Positions 8,812 to 17,737 of a DNA stretch of 55,773 nucleotides are shown here, piece after piece. The position numbers and the translations under genes were made by a program. The DNA is from Bordetella parapertussis (lineage in GTDB: Bacteria > Pseudomonadota > Gammaproteobacteria > Burkholderiales > SG8-41): positions 1-55,773 of the forward strand of contig CAMDLH010000019.1 of assembly GCA_945901405.1 (NCBI GenBank), in the 5' to 3' direction. The notes beneath the pieces are model-generated. The model searched no databases. It was not told the origin of the DNA and saw nothing but the letters and a program-made list of their open reading frames with translations. Within the stretch, counting starts at the first letter, position 1. Each line of letters begins with the position of its first letter.

Positions 8812-9207
8812 TCAACGCTTCATCGCCGCGATTTTCTTTTGCAAGCGTTCGCCGGCCTTGTCGACATCGATCACGAAGCGCTCGTGTTCGCATTCGCCGA
8901 CCTGCTCCATTGCGTCGTAGACCTGCACCTTGAACTTCAAGCGCCGGCGGTCGACCTCGATCAACTCCATTTCGGCGCGCACCTCCATGCCCTCGGGTGT
9001 GGGCGCGAGATGGCGAATGTAAACCACCGTGCCCACCGTGTTCTGGCCTTCGGCGAGCTTGGGCATTACCAGCCGATGACACGATTGCTCGCAGAACTGC
9101 ACCATCGCGGGCGTCATGAATACCCACGGCCCGCCGCGCGAAGTGCAGTGTTCGCGCGCCACCATGAGTTCAGCCGTGCCTTTGAGTCCGGGTTTAAGTG
9201 TGTCCAT
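8812..9207 (-). CDS. FlK-type hotdog acyl-CoA thioesterase
   Basis: This 131-residue hotdog protein resembles fluoroacetyl-CoA thioesterase FlK along its length: LKPGLKG near the start, then TVGTVVYIRHLAPTPEGMEV, ELIEVDRRRLKFKVQVYD, and CEHERFVID near the end. From memory, the FlK catalytic residues are Thr42, Glu50 and His76, with Gly69 nearby. Here T32, E40, H66 and G59 occur at exactly the same spacing. The enzyme should hydrolyse a short acyl-CoA. Whether it prefers a halogenated acyl group cannot be told from sequence. It lies between two MmgE/PrpD genes in an operon with an acyl-CoA synthetase and an enoyl-CoA hydratase. Confidence 0.78.
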   Translation of the reverse strand: MDTLKPGLKGTAELMVAREHCTSRGGPWVFMTPAMVQFCEQSCHRLVMPKLAEGQNTVGTVVYIRHLAPTPEGMEVRAEMELIEVDRRRLKFKVQVYDAMEQVGECEHERFVIDVDKAGERLQKKIAAMKR

Positions 9208-9248
9208 CAGATTTTCTCGTGTAGTGGTTAGAATCAGGCATGGCGGGA

Positions 9249-10679
9249 TTAACCCTTATTCGTCAGCACCGCCATGAATTCGCGCGCCGACAGCGATTCG
9301 ATGTTGAGAATTGCGTCACGTATTTGTTCGATGCGCCGTCCCGGCAGCGCCATGGCGGCATTGTCACGGTACTTTTGCGAAATCTCATCACCCGTGAGCG
9401 CGCGTTCGCCGGCGCCGCGGTTCACCGGCTCGTGGTGGCGCAGCGTCCTGCCGTCGCGCGTCTTGATGACGACACCGCCGGAGAAATATTTCGGATACGT
9501 GGCGTCGGGGTCGGCGGCATAGCTCACGCGCGAGGCGAGATCGAGTATGGTGGTGTTGCTCAATGTGTCCTGCTCCAGCTCGGCGAGGCCAAATCGTCCG
9601 AGCACCAGGCACGCGGCGGTGACGAACTGCACGCTGAATTTCGCGTCGTAGTCGTTGGCGGGCTTCACCTTGTTGACTTCGGGCTGCGCGATGATGTGTA
9701 TCGTGGGTTCGGGTATCAGCGCCTGCACCGATACGATGTCCTCGGGCTTGAGTTTGTGTTTCTCGCGCAGCACCAGCGCGGCGTCGGCGCAAGCGTGTAT
9801 CAGATGGCAGATCGGATACGGCTTGATCGCCACTTCGCTGGTCTCCCAGCGCTCGCCCAGCCCCGCGGTAACTTCGGCGTAATCAACATCGTCCTTCAGC
9901 GTTTGCAGATGGCTTTGATACAAACCGAATCTGCCTTCGTAGGTTTTGGTCGGCCCGACGTAACCGTTGCGCGCGAGATGCGCGGCGGTGATGCCCGCGA
10001 CACCCGCCCAGCCCGGATGCAGGCGCTTGTTCCACGCGCCTTCTTCGAGAAATTCCTGGCTGGCGGCGGCGGTGCTGCCCACCAACCCCTGCGCCATGGT
10101 CAATTGTTGCGCGTTCAATCCGTACAACCAGCCGGCTTGCAGCGCGCAGGAAAAATGCGCGGTGATGCCGGTGGGGTGAAAGCCGAAATGATGAAACCCG
10201 CCCTTGGCGGCGCCGCACACGCGCACCACGGCTTCAACGCCGAGGACGTACGCGGCGAGCAGATCGCTGCCGCTGGCGTCGATAGCCTCGGCTACGCCCA
10301 TCGCGCAAGGCAGCGCGCTGGCGGTCGGATGCACGATGGCGCCCACGTGCGTGTCGTCGTAATCGAGGCCATGCACCAGCGCGCCATTCATCAGCACCGC
10401 GTCGCGCAGCGGCAGCTTGTCCGACAGGCCGATCAAGCTGCTGGTGCCGCTGCCGGCGAGGCTGCGGATGCCCGACAAAATGTGATGCGCGAACGAGTAG
10501 TGCGTCGAGGCATAGGCAATGCCGATGGCGTCGAGCATCAGGTACTTGGCGCGCTCGCGCACGGCGGGCGGTATCCCTTCATATTTAAAACCCGCGACGT
10601 ACTCGCTGAGCTTTTGCGAGACGGTGGGCAATTTTGCCGGCGCTGCGGCGGCGAGTGTTTGCTTATCTGGTGCGTTCAA
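9249..10679 (-). CDS. MmgE/PrpD family protein 2
   Basis: The start is TTG 10679, supported by AAAAGGA eight bases upstream. The 476-residue product shows the family landmarks VHGLDYDDTHVGAIVHPTAS, AQGLVGSTAAASQEFLEEGAWNKRLHPGWAG and IKPYPICHLIHACADAA. The last is the expected active-site stretch, here with KPYPICH. It is cytoplasmic. It follows the Bug receptor by 13 bp and precedes the thioesterase by 41 bp on the same strand. The substrate is probably a branched or hydroxylated carboxylic acid imported or activated by operon partners. Confidence 0.9.
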   Translation of the reverse strand: MNAPDKQTLAAAAPAKLPTVSQKLSEYVAGFKYEGIPPAVRERAKYLMLDAIGIAYASTHYSFAHHILSGIRSLAGSGTSSLIGLSDKLPLRDAVLMNGALVHGLDYDDTHVGAIVHPTASALPCAMGVAEAIDASGSDLLAAYVLGVEAVVRVCGAAKGGFHHFGFHPTGITAHFSCALQAGWLYGLNAQQLTMAQGLVGSTAAASQEFLEEGAWNKRLHPGWAGVAGITAAHLARNGYVGPTKTYEGRFGLYQSHLQTLKDDVDYAEVTAGLGERWETSEVAIKPYPICHLIHACADAALVLREKHKLKPEDIVSVQALIPEPTIHIIAQPEVNKVKPANDYDAKFSVQFVTAACLVLGRFGLAELEQDTLSNTTILDLASRVSYAADPDATYPKYFSGGVVIKTRDGRTLRHHEPVNRGAGERALTGDEISQKYRDNAAMALPGRRIEQIRDAILNIESLSAREFMAVLTNKG

Positions 10680-10692
10680 GATTGTTTCCTTT

Positions 10693-11655
10693 TCAATTGC
10701 TACGTATGCCTGCTTCCTGAATCAGCTTGCGCCAGCGCGCGATTTCCTCGGACAAAAATCGTCCCAGGTCCTGCGGCGAGCCGCCGCCAGGAATCAAGCC
10801 GTGGCCCGACAGCCGCTCGCGAGTCTCGGGCGCTTTCAGTGTTTTGACAATCTCGGCGTTGAGTTTTTGCACCACGGCATTCGGCGTGCCCGTTGGCGCG
10901 AACAAACCAAACCAGCCGATCACCTGAAAACCTGGCAAACCGGATTCGGAGACGGTTGGAATATCCGGGATTTCCGCCACGCGCGTGGCGCTGGTGACAG
11001 CGAGCGCGCGCAGCTTGCCCGCCTTGACCTGCTGCAACGCCGCCGGAATGGTGGAAAAATAAATCTGCACATTGCCCGCGATCAAGTCGATCACCGCCGG
11101 TCCGCCGCCTTTGTAGGCGATGCTGACAATATCCACACCCGCCATGCGTTTGAACAACTCACCCGCGAGATGCGCCGTGGTGCCGCTGCCGGAGTTTGCG
11201 TAGTTGAGCTGGCCTGCGCGCGCCTTGGTGAGGGTGATCAATTCGCTGACGGATTTCGCCGGCACCGAAGGGTTCACCACCAGCAGCAGCGGCGCCGATG
11301 CCACGAGTGCGATGGGCGCGAAATCTTTTTCAGTGTTGAACGGTAGTTTGGGAAACAGGCTCGGATTCACCGGAAACGAAGTGATTGGCATCACCAGCGT
11401 GTGTCCGTCGGGCACCGCGCGCGCCGCGAGTTCGACGCCGATGTTGCCCGACGCACCCGAGCGGTTGTCGATAACCACGGTCTGCCCCCACGCCTCGGCG
11501 AGTTTCGCGCCGATCAAACGCGCGGAGAAATCCGTGCCGCCGCCAGGCGCGGTGGGTACGATCAAGCGGATCGGCTTGGTGGGGTAATTCTGCGCGGCCG
11601 TGATACCCGAATGTGCGCATGAGAAAAAACATAATAAAAACAATAACTTACGCAT
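10693..11655 (-). CDS. Bug/TctC-family periplasmic solute receptor 2
   Basis: Start ATG 11655 (MRKLLFLLCFF) is used because AAAGG lies just upstream and a signal peptide ending near ITAAQ begins there; the frame runs further upstream without support. The 320-residue protein has PTKPIRLIVPTAPGGGTDFSAR and NRSGASGNIGVELAARAVPDGHTLV. It is the third gene of the leftward operon, between acyl-CoA synthetase and MmgE/PrpD. The first codons (CGT AAG TTA TTG TTT TTA) are made by a copy of the AT-rich recurrent motif and use codons rare in the surrounding genes. Confidence 0.92.
   Translation of the reverse strand: MRKLLFLLCFFSCAHSGITAAQNYPTKPIRLIVPTAPGGGTDFSARLIGAKLAEAWGQTVVIDNRSGASGNIGVELAARAVPDGHTLVMPITSFPVNPSLFPKLPFNTEKDFAPIALVASAPLLLVVNPSVPAKSVSELITLTKARAGQLNYANSGSGTTAHLAGELFKRMAGVDIVSIAYKGGGPAVIDLIAGNVQIYFSTIPAALQQVKAGKLRALAVTSATRVAEIPDIPTVSESGLPGFQVIGWFGLFAPTGTPNAVVQKLNAEIVKTLKAPETRERLSGHGLIPGGGSPQDLGRFLSEEIARWRKLIQEAGIRSN
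11624..11651 (-). repeat. AT-rich 28-nt recurrent motif, copy 2
   Basis: On the minus strand this reads GTAAGTTATTGTTTTTATT, then an A/T-rich tail. It starts at the second codon of the Bug receptor and encodes part of the signal peptide (RKLLFLLCF). Confidence 0.65.
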
Positions 11656-11767
11656 TGCCTGACCTTTGCGCCACACCAGACTGGATGATGGAAGTGAAAT
11701 CCGTGATCGCATTGAATATTTTTTGAACAGACCTGGATTCACGGGAAACACAGAATATGCATCGACT

Positions 11768-13945
11768 CTAACCCACGCGTGGCAAGTGTGCAAAGCCGGG
11801 CGCGCGCACGATCAGCGCATCCACCGCCACCACGCGCTCACCAACGCAGATCAGCGGATTCACATCAAGCTCGGCCATGTGTTGTTGTTGATCAGCGGCG
11901 AATTCCGACAGACGTACGATCACTTCCGCCAGCGCATCGAGGTCAACCGGTGCCGCGCCGCGAAAGCCTTCGAGCAGCTTGCGGCCCTTGAGCTTGCCCA
12001 GCATGGCGAGCGCTTCGCGCGGCGTCACGGGCGCGAGTTCGAGCACGGTGTCTTTCAACAACTCCACGAATACGCCGCCCAGCCCCGCGACGATCAGCGG
12101 CCCGAACTGCGGGTCGATGCGCGCGCCGATCATGATCTCCACGCCGGCGGGCGCCATCGGCTGCACCAGCACACCGTTGATGTTGGCGGAAACCTTGCGC
12201 GCGTTGGCGAGCACTGTGTCATACGCTGCCCTTACCTCGTCGACGGTTTTCAGATTCAGGCGTATCACGCCGGCTTCGGTCTTGTGCGGTATATCGGGCG
12301 ACTCCACCTTGAGCGCGACTGGCATTCCCAACGCTTGCGCCGCCGCCACCGCCGCATCCGCGCTGTGCGTGAGTTGCTCGCCAATCACCGGCACGCCGTA
12401 GACCGCGAGCACCTCTTTTGCCTCGCGTTCTGTCAGTGTTTTATGAGCAGACGCGGCGATCAACGCCGCTGCCTTTTGCGCCGCATCCGCCGGTGACACG
12501 CGTGCGAGTGTGCGCGGGCCGTGCGCTGCTTCGGCGCGCAAACGCTCATCGCGCCGGTGCCACGCGGCGAGCGTGGCAAAACAGCGGCCTATCGACTGAA
12601 AGCATTGCAGGTGCGGGTCAAGTTCGGTTTCGAGCACGCTGGGGCCGCCGAGCCAGCCGCCCGAATAGGTGATGCACACGGGCTTGCCAAGCGTGCTGCC
12701 CGCGGCGGAGAGGCCCTTGGCGCGCGCGATGTTCGCCTGGCTCAGGCTGCTGTGCGGAAACACCAGCGCGCCGTAGGTGTCGCCGGTGAGCATGGAGTTC
12801 ACCGCGTTGCCGGCGATGGCGTTGTCGCGCGTCATCATGGCGGTGAGGTCGCACGGATTGCGCAGCGCGCCGAATTCCGGCACGTAGGCGCGCAGGCGTT
12901 CTTTCATCTCGTCCGGCGGCTGCGGCATGGGCACGCCGTGATGTTCCGCCGCGTCGGTGGCGGCGATCAATGCGCCGCCCGATGCGCCCATCACCGCCAC
13001 GCCGCGCGACTGAGGCCGACCCGCCTTGGCAAAAAAAGCCGCGGTCTCCAGCAGGTGTTCAATCGACGGCACGACGATAAAACCCGCGCGCTCGAACATC
13101 GCCATATACGCCTCGGTCGATCCCGCGAGCGAGCCGGTGTGCGAGAGTGCGGCGGTCGCCGCCTCGCGGCCCGTGCCCAGCTTGCAGATCAACACCGGCT
13201 TGCCGGCCTGCCACGCAAGTGCGCCGGCTTCGAGCAATTGCAGCGGCTGCGCCATGCCCTCGAACAAACAGGCGATGACCGCGCAGCTGGGGTCACCCGC
13301 CAGAAACGCAATCTCATCGGCGATATGCACATCCGCGCCGTTGCCGAAGGTGAGCACGTGGCTGATATTCATGCCGCGCCGTTCCGCCTGCCCCAGCGCA
13401 AAACCCAGCGCGCCCGACTGGCTGGCGATGCCGATGCCGGGGCCGCGCGGCGGATCGATGCGCATCTCGCCGGAGGCGAAGGAGATCGACGCGGTGGAGT
13501 TGAAGTTGATGAAGCCCAAGCAGTTGGGGCCGACCACCTTGATGCCGGTATCGCGCGCGATGGCGCTGATGCGCGCCTGATCGACCGCGCGCTCGGCGAT
13601 GCCGGTTTCGCTGTAGCCCGAGGCGTACACCACCGCGCCGCCCGCGCCCGCCCGCGCGCAATCCAGCAGCGCGGCCTCGATGCCTTCGCGCGGCATCACC
13701 AGCACCACGCAGTCGGGTTTTTCGGGCAGCGCGGCGATGGAGGGGTAACACGGCGCATCACCGATGCGCTCGTAGCGCGGGTTGACGCGAAACACCTTGC
13801 CCTGATATCGCGCCATGTTGGTGATGGTGCGCGCGCCCATCGACTGCGGGTTGGGCGAGGCGCCGTAAATCGCGACGCTCTTCGGATCGAACAGCCGCGA
13901 GAGTTCGTGGTGGCGGTACACCTTGCGGCCCATCGGTGTTTGCAC
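11768..13945 (-). CDS. NDP-forming acyl-CoA synthetase (fused alpha-beta, ATP-grasp)
   Basis: The GTG at 13945 follows AAGGGA eight bases upstream, 2 bp after the enoyl-CoA hydratase stop. The 725-residue protein starts with a CoA-binding Rossmann domain (VAIYGASPNPQSMGARTITNM). A succinyl-CoA-ligase-like middle follows (VVGPNCLGFINF, ASQSGALGFALG, and ALSHTGSLAGS with the likely phosphohistidine), then a C-terminal ATP-grasp domain (ALKVESPDIPHKTEAGVIRLNL). It should activate a carboxylic acid to its CoA thioester with release of ADP or another NDP. In this operon the acid is probably the one bound by the Bug receptor. Confidence 0.9.
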   Translation of the reverse strand: MQTPMGRKVYRHHELSRLFDPKSVAIYGASPNPQSMGARTITNMARYQGKVFRVNPRYERIGDAPCYPSIAALPEKPDCVVLVMPREGIEAALLDCARAGAGGAVVYASGYSETGIAERAVDQARISAIARDTGIKVVGPNCLGFINFNSTASISFASGEMRIDPPRGPGIGIASQSGALGFALGQAERRGMNISHVLTFGNGADVHIADEIAFLAGDPSCAVIACLFEGMAQPLQLLEAGALAWQAGKPVLICKLGTGREAATAALSHTGSLAGSTEAYMAMFERAGFIVVPSIEHLLETAAFFAKAGRPQSRGVAVMGASGGALIAATDAAEHHGVPMPQPPDEMKERLRAYVPEFGALRNPCDLTAMMTRDNAIAGNAVNSMLTGDTYGALVFPHSSLSQANIARAKGLSAAGSTLGKPVCITYSGGWLGGPSVLETELDPHLQCFQSIGRCFATLAAWHRRDERLRAEAAHGPRTLARVSPADAAQKAAALIAASAHKTLTEREAKEVLAVYGVPVIGEQLTHSADAAVAAAQALGMPVALKVESPDIPHKTEAGVIRLNLKTVDEVRAAYDTVLANARKVSANINGVLVQPMAPAGVEIMIGARIDPQFGPLIVAGLGGVFVELLKDTVLELAPVTPREALAMLGKLKGRKLLEGFRGAAPVDLDALAEVIVRLSEFAADQQQHMAELDVNPLICVGERVVAVDALIVRAPGFAHLPRVG

Positions 13946-13947
13946 GA

Positions 13948-14721
13948 TCAGCGTCCCTTGAACACCGGTTTGCGCTTCTCGGCGAATGCGCGTTGCGCTT
14001 CACGCGCATCCTCGGTGTGCGACAACTGCTCGGTGATGTTTTGTTCGTAACGATAACCGTCTCGCTGCGGCATGTTCTCCACCACGTTGTAGGCCTCCTT
14101 CGCAAGCCGGATGGCAAGCGGGCTTTTCGAGGCGATATTGCGTGCGATTTTCATCGCCTCTTCCATCAACTGCTGGCGTGGCACACAGCATTCGATCACG
14201 CCCAGGCGATACAGCTCTGCCGCGGTAAAACGCTCGCCGGTGAATACGATGCGCCGCCCGCGCGACTTGCTGAACAGCCGCGAGATAAACGCGCAGCCGC
14301 CCGCCAGCCCCACGTCGATTTCCGGCATGCCGAATACGGCATTGTCGGAGGCGAGCATGATGTCGCACGCCGACATCACGCCAAAGCCCGCGCCCAGCGC
14401 CGCGCCATTCACCGCCGCGATCACCGGCTTTTTGCATTCGCGAATGGCGTTGGCGTACTCGCGCGCGCCGCGATTGTGGCGCCAATAATCGCCCGGCTGC
14501 TTGGCGAGACCGATGCGCTCCTTGATATCCGCGCCCGCGCAAAACACCTTGCCGGCACCAGTGAGTATCGCCACGCGCACGTCGTCGCGGTCACTGAAGC
14601 TGTCGAAGGCGTCGATGATCTCCTCGCGAAACTGTGCGTTCTGCGCGTTTACCGGCGGGCGGTCCATGGTGACCACGGCGATATAGTCGCTGACTTCGAC
14701 CTTGATGCATTGGTACGGCAT
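13948..14721 (-). CDS. Enoyl-CoA hydratase/isomerase family protein
   Basis: This 257-residue crotonase-fold protein has the oxyanion-hole segments GAGKVFCAGADIKER and AAVNGAALGAGFGVMSACDIMLA. It carries a glutamate in the MPEIDVGLAGG stretch at the position of one catalytic Glu. TGGAG lies eight bases before ATG 14721. It is the first gene of the leftward operon. It would hydrate or isomerise the acyl-CoA produced by the synthetase encoded next. The exact reaction (hydratase, isomerase or dehalogenase-like) cannot be set from the residues seen. Confidence 0.88.
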   Translation of the reverse strand: MPYQCIKVEVSDYIAVVTMDRPPVNAQNAQFREEIIDAFDSFSDRDDVRVAILTGAGKVFCAGADIKERIGLAKQPGDYWRHNRGAREYANAIRECKKPVIAAVNGAALGAGFGVMSACDIMLASDNAVFGMPEIDVGLAGGCAFISRLFSKSRGRRIVFTGERFTAAELYRLGVIECCVPRQQLMEEAMKIARNIASKSPLAIRLAKEAYNVVENMPQRDGYRYEQNITEQLSHTEDAREAQRAFAEKRKPVFKGR

Positions 14722-14839
14722 GCGTGTGCTCCAGGTATGTGTGACGAAATTGATAGTGGAATTATGCCGGACAACGCAGCGCGCGTCGCACGTGGTTTTA
14801 GTTTATATTTGCGCCAGCCAAGTATCGAAAGGGAATGAC

Positions 14840-15811
14840 ATGACTCTGCTCAAGAATACGCTTGCGGCTGTTGCGCTGCTGGGGTTTGCGCTGCCTGCCA
14901 TGGCGCAAGGTTTTCCCAACCGGCCCGTGCGCATCATCATGCCGTTCCCCGCCGGCACCAGTGTCAACGACGTGCTCGGCCGCGCGCTGGCGCAGCGCCT
15001 GTCGGAGCCGCTGGGCCAGCAGGTGATCTTCGATAATCGCTCCGGCGCCGCAGGCACCATCGGCTCGGAGATGGTGGCGAAGTCGCCGCCCGACGGCTAC
15101 ACCCTGCTGCTGGCGGTGACCGGGCCGATGACCATCGCGCCCTTCGTCTATCCGAAGCTCGGCTACGACACCATGCGTGACTTCGCCCCCGTGGCGCTGG
15201 TGGCGTTAGCACCTTACATCGTCGTCGTGCATCCGTCGGTGCCGGCGAAAAACATGAAAGAGTTGATCGCGCTGGCGAAAGCGCGGCCCGGCCAACTGCG
15301 CTTCGCCTCGGCCGGCACCGGCGGCACGCCGCATCTATGCACCGAGTTGTTCATGAGCATGACCGGCATTAGCATGCAGCACATCCCGTACAAAGGCGGC
15401 GCACCGGCGATGATCGACACCGTGGCCGGACACACCGACGTGTATTGCACCAGCGTCACCAACGCCGCACCCATGATCAAACAAGGCCGCATCCGCGGCA
15501 TCGGCATCACCTCGATCAAGCGCGTGCCCGTGCTGGCGGATCTGCCCACCCTCGACGAACAGGGGCTGAAGGGCTTCGACGTGTCGCAATGGATGGGCAT
15601 CACCGCGCCGGCAAAAACGCCGCCCGCTATCGTGCAGCGCCTGCATCAGGACATCGCGAAAGTGGTCAACAGCCCCGACTACTCAAAATTTATCCGCGAG
15701 CAAGGCGGCGAACCCGCGCTGATGGGGCCGGATGAATTCGGCGCGTTAATGCGCGCGGAACTCGCGCGCTGGGGCAGGCTGGTGAAGGCGATCAAGGTTA
15801 GCGCGGATTAG
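14840..15811 (+). CDS. Bug/TctC-family periplasmic solute receptor 3
   Basis: Start ATG 14840 follows GAAAGGGA and opens a clear signal peptide ending at ALPAMAQ; the upstream extension of the frame lacks support. The 323-residue protein has PNRPVRIIMPFPAGTSVNDVLGR (Val-Asn in place of the more usual Gly-x-x-D residues), NRSGAAGTIGSEMV and PDGYTLLLAVTG. It is transcribed divergently from the enoyl-CoA hydratase operon and stands alone, so it may be co-controlled from the shared 118-bp intergenic space. Confidence 0.92.
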   Translation: MTLLKNTLAAVALLGFALPAMAQGFPNRPVRIIMPFPAGTSVNDVLGRALAQRLSEPLGQQVIFDNRSGAAGTIGSEMVAKSPPDGYTLLLAVTGPMTIAPFVYPKLGYDTMRDFAPVALVALAPYIVVVHPSVPAKNMKELIALAKARPGQLRFASAGTGGTPHLCTELFMSMTGISMQHIPYKGGAPAMIDTVAGHTDVYCTSVTNAAPMIKQGRIRGIGITSIKRVPVLADLPTLDEQGLKGFDVSQWMGITAPAKTPPAIVQRLHQDIAKVVNSPDYSKFIREQGGEPALMGPDEFGALMRAELARWGRLVKAIKVSAD

Positions 15812-15827
15812 ACAGACCGGCCATCAA

Positions 15828-16814
15828 CTATGGCGTCGTCACGCCAGCCGCCTTGATCGCAAGCGCCCATTTGCTGAGTTCGGCCTGAAGAAATTTCTTG
15901 AACATCGCGGGCGGCATCCCGCCGGGGTCGGCGCTCTGCTTGGTGAGCGATTCGACGATATCCGGCATTTGCAATATGCGGCTGACCTCCGCGTAAGTCT
16001 TGGCGATCACGGGTGCGGGCACGCCGGCGGGCGACAGCAGGCCATACCAGTTGAGCGTCTCGTAGCCGGGAACGCCCGTCTCCGCGATGGTGGGCACGTC
16101 GGGCAGCACGAGCGAGCGTTTTAACGAGGTGACGCCCAGCGCCTTCACGCGCTTGGCCTTCAGGCCGCCGAGCGCGGCGGGCACCGAGGTCACCGAGAGT
16201 TGAATCTCCCCGCCCAGCAGCGCGGTGAAGTTGGGCCCGCCACCCTTGTACGGAACATGCGTGAACTTGATTGCCGCCATGCTGGCAAACAGCTCCCCGG
16301 CAAGGTGCGTGATACTGCCCGTGCCGGCGGACCCCATGGTCAGTTTACCGGGGCTGGCCTTGGCGGCGGCCACGAGCTCCTTGACCGTGTTTGACGCCAC
16401 CGACGGGTGCGCCAGCAACACGTTCGGGTTGGATGCAATCAACGTGATGGGTACGAACGAATCGACCGGATGAAACTTGATGCGCCCTGCATAAAGCCCC
16501 GCGCTGGTGGCGTAGCTCGCCGACACGACCATCAGCGTGTGCCCGTCGGGCACGGCATTGGCGGTGAGTTCCGAGCCTATCGTGCTGCCCGCGCCGGGGC
16601 GATTATCGACAACCACGGTTTGCCCCCAGGCATCGGTGAGCTTTTGCCCAACCATGCGCGCGAAAATATCCGCCGCGCCACCGGGCGGGAAGCCGACGAT
16701 CACGCGAATGGGTTTCGTTGGGAATGCCGGTTCCGCGGCTCCCGCTGCCCCGGCAGTAGTTGTGCCGAGCACCGCCAGCGTGAACATCAGCACTTTGTAA
16801 ATGTTCAACTCCAT
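15828..16814 (-). CDS. Bug/TctC-family periplasmic solute receptor 4
   Basis: A GAGGGGGAA precedes ATG 16814. The 328-residue protein has a signal peptide ending near AGAAGAAEP, then FPTKPIRVIVGFPPGGAADIFAR and NRPGAGSTIGSELTANAVPDGHTL. It lies 35 bp downstream of the amidohydrolase gene on the same strand, so the pair is probably an operon of receptor plus hydrolase for one compound. It converges with Bug receptor 3, leaving 16 bp between stops and no visible terminator hairpin. Confidence 0.92.
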   Translation of the reverse strand: MELNIYKVLMFTLAVLGTTTAGAAGAAEPAFPTKPIRVIVGFPPGGAADIFARMVGQKLTDAWGQTVVVDNRPGAGSTIGSELTANAVPDGHTLMVVSASYATSAGLYAGRIKFHPVDSFVPITLIASNPNVLLAHPSVASNTVKELVAAAKASPGKLTMGSAGTGSITHLAGELFASMAAIKFTHVPYKGGGPNFTALLGGEIQLSVTSVPAALGGLKAKRVKALGVTSLKRSLVLPDVPTIAETGVPGYETLNWYGLLSPAGVPAPVIAKTYAEVSRILQMPDIVESLTKQSADPGGMPPAMFKKFLQAELSKWALAIKAAGVTTP

Positions 16815-16849
16815 GAGTGGTTCCCCCTCGAACTTCTAAATTAGCGAGC

Positions 16850-17737
16850 CTACGGATACATCTTCTTGAACACCGGATCGTCTTCCAGGTTAAAGCAGCG
16901 CAACGCGTTTTTGTAGAGGATTTTCGGCAGCACATCCGGCTTCCACGGCAGCTTCCAGAATTCTTCCATGTACGGTTTGAGCGGAATCGCCGGGTAGCCG
17001 GTGCCGAAAAGAAACTGCTCCTGCAAACCGAAGAAATTGCCGTTTACCGACTTGACCCAATCGTCGGTGCCCATCTGTATGAGATACATGTCCGGCGACA
17101 GCCAGATGTTCGGATGCCGCGCGGCGACGATGATGGCCTCGCGCACATACGGGTAACACGCGTGCCCCGCGAGTATGCGCAAGTTGGGAAAATCCTCCGC
17201 GATCGGCTCCAGATGGCGCGGGTGGGCGAAGTCGATATTCATGCCGCCCCACAAGCCCGAAGTCTGCGGAATCAGCGTCATGTTCAGCGCCTGCACCGCC
17301 TCGTAAAAGGGCCACAGGCGGCGGTCATCCATGTCGCACTGCGGAGAGCGGCCGCACTCGTAGAACACCGCGCGCAGCCCAAGCTTGTGACTGCGTTGCA
17401 GCTCCGCCATCGAATCGTGCAGCACGTTGCCGACATCGATGCCCGCGACGCCGATAAAGCGGCCGGGGTTCTCGCGCTGAACCTGCGCCATGTGATCGTT
17501 GGACGTGGTGCGCGCGCCTTGAGGGCGGCCGCCGATCTTCAGATCCGGCGATTGCCCGGACACCGACACCGCGGTGGTGATTCCGTACTGGCCGATCTCC
17601 TTGAAGAACCCTTCCGTCGTGCCGTCCGAATAGGCCTCGATCATGTTGTAACGTCCGCGGCGCTTCAAGCGCTCGCGAAAATACTCCCCCGCCTCGTTGG
17701 TCGTCAGCCGGCAGCGCACGTCGATAATCTTATGCAT
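16850..17737 (-). CDS. Amidohydrolase-2 family TIM-barrel protein, atypical metal site
   Basis: Start ATG 17737 (MHKIIDVRCRL) is chosen because a GGAG lies about nine bases upstream. The 295-residue product matches amidohydrolase-2 (ACMSD/PDC hydrolase group): RFIGVAGIDV, LRAVFYECGR, ILAGHACYPYVREAI and FLFGTGYPAIPL. The usual N-terminal metal-binding HxH is replaced by RCR, and the usual FGTDYP aspartate is Gly. It may therefore be metal-independent, as known for some lactonases of this family, or bind metal differently. It precedes Bug receptor 4 in the same transcription unit. Confidence 0.8.
   Translation of the reverse strand: MHKIIDVRCRLTTNEAGEYFRERLKRRGRYNMIEAYSDGTTEGFFKEIGQYGITTAVSVSGQSPDLKIGGRPQGARTTSNDHMAQVQRENPGRFIGVAGIDVGNVLHDSMAELQRSHKLGLRAVFYECGRSPQCDMDDRRLWPFYEAVQALNMTLIPQTSGLWGGMNIDFAHPRHLEPIAEDFPNLRILAGHACYPYVREAIIVAARHPNIWLSPDMYLIQMGTDDWVKSVNGNFFGLQEQFLFGTGYPAIPLKPYMEEFWKLPWKPDVLPKILYKNALRCFNLEDDPVFKKMYP

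Noticed and set aside
7980..8933. Long plus-strand frame opposite the MmgE/PrpD and thioesterase genes
   Set aside because: Arg/Ala/His-rich sequence without motifs; the minus-strand genes are clearly real.
9240..10847. 535-codon plus-strand frame opposite MmgE/PrpD protein 2
   Set aside because: Composition is that of an antisense frame and it runs across the real gene boundary.
12521..14050. 509-codon plus-strand frame opposite acyl-CoA synthetase
   Set aside because: Arg/Ala/His-rich antisense shadow; the synthetase has complete domain structure.
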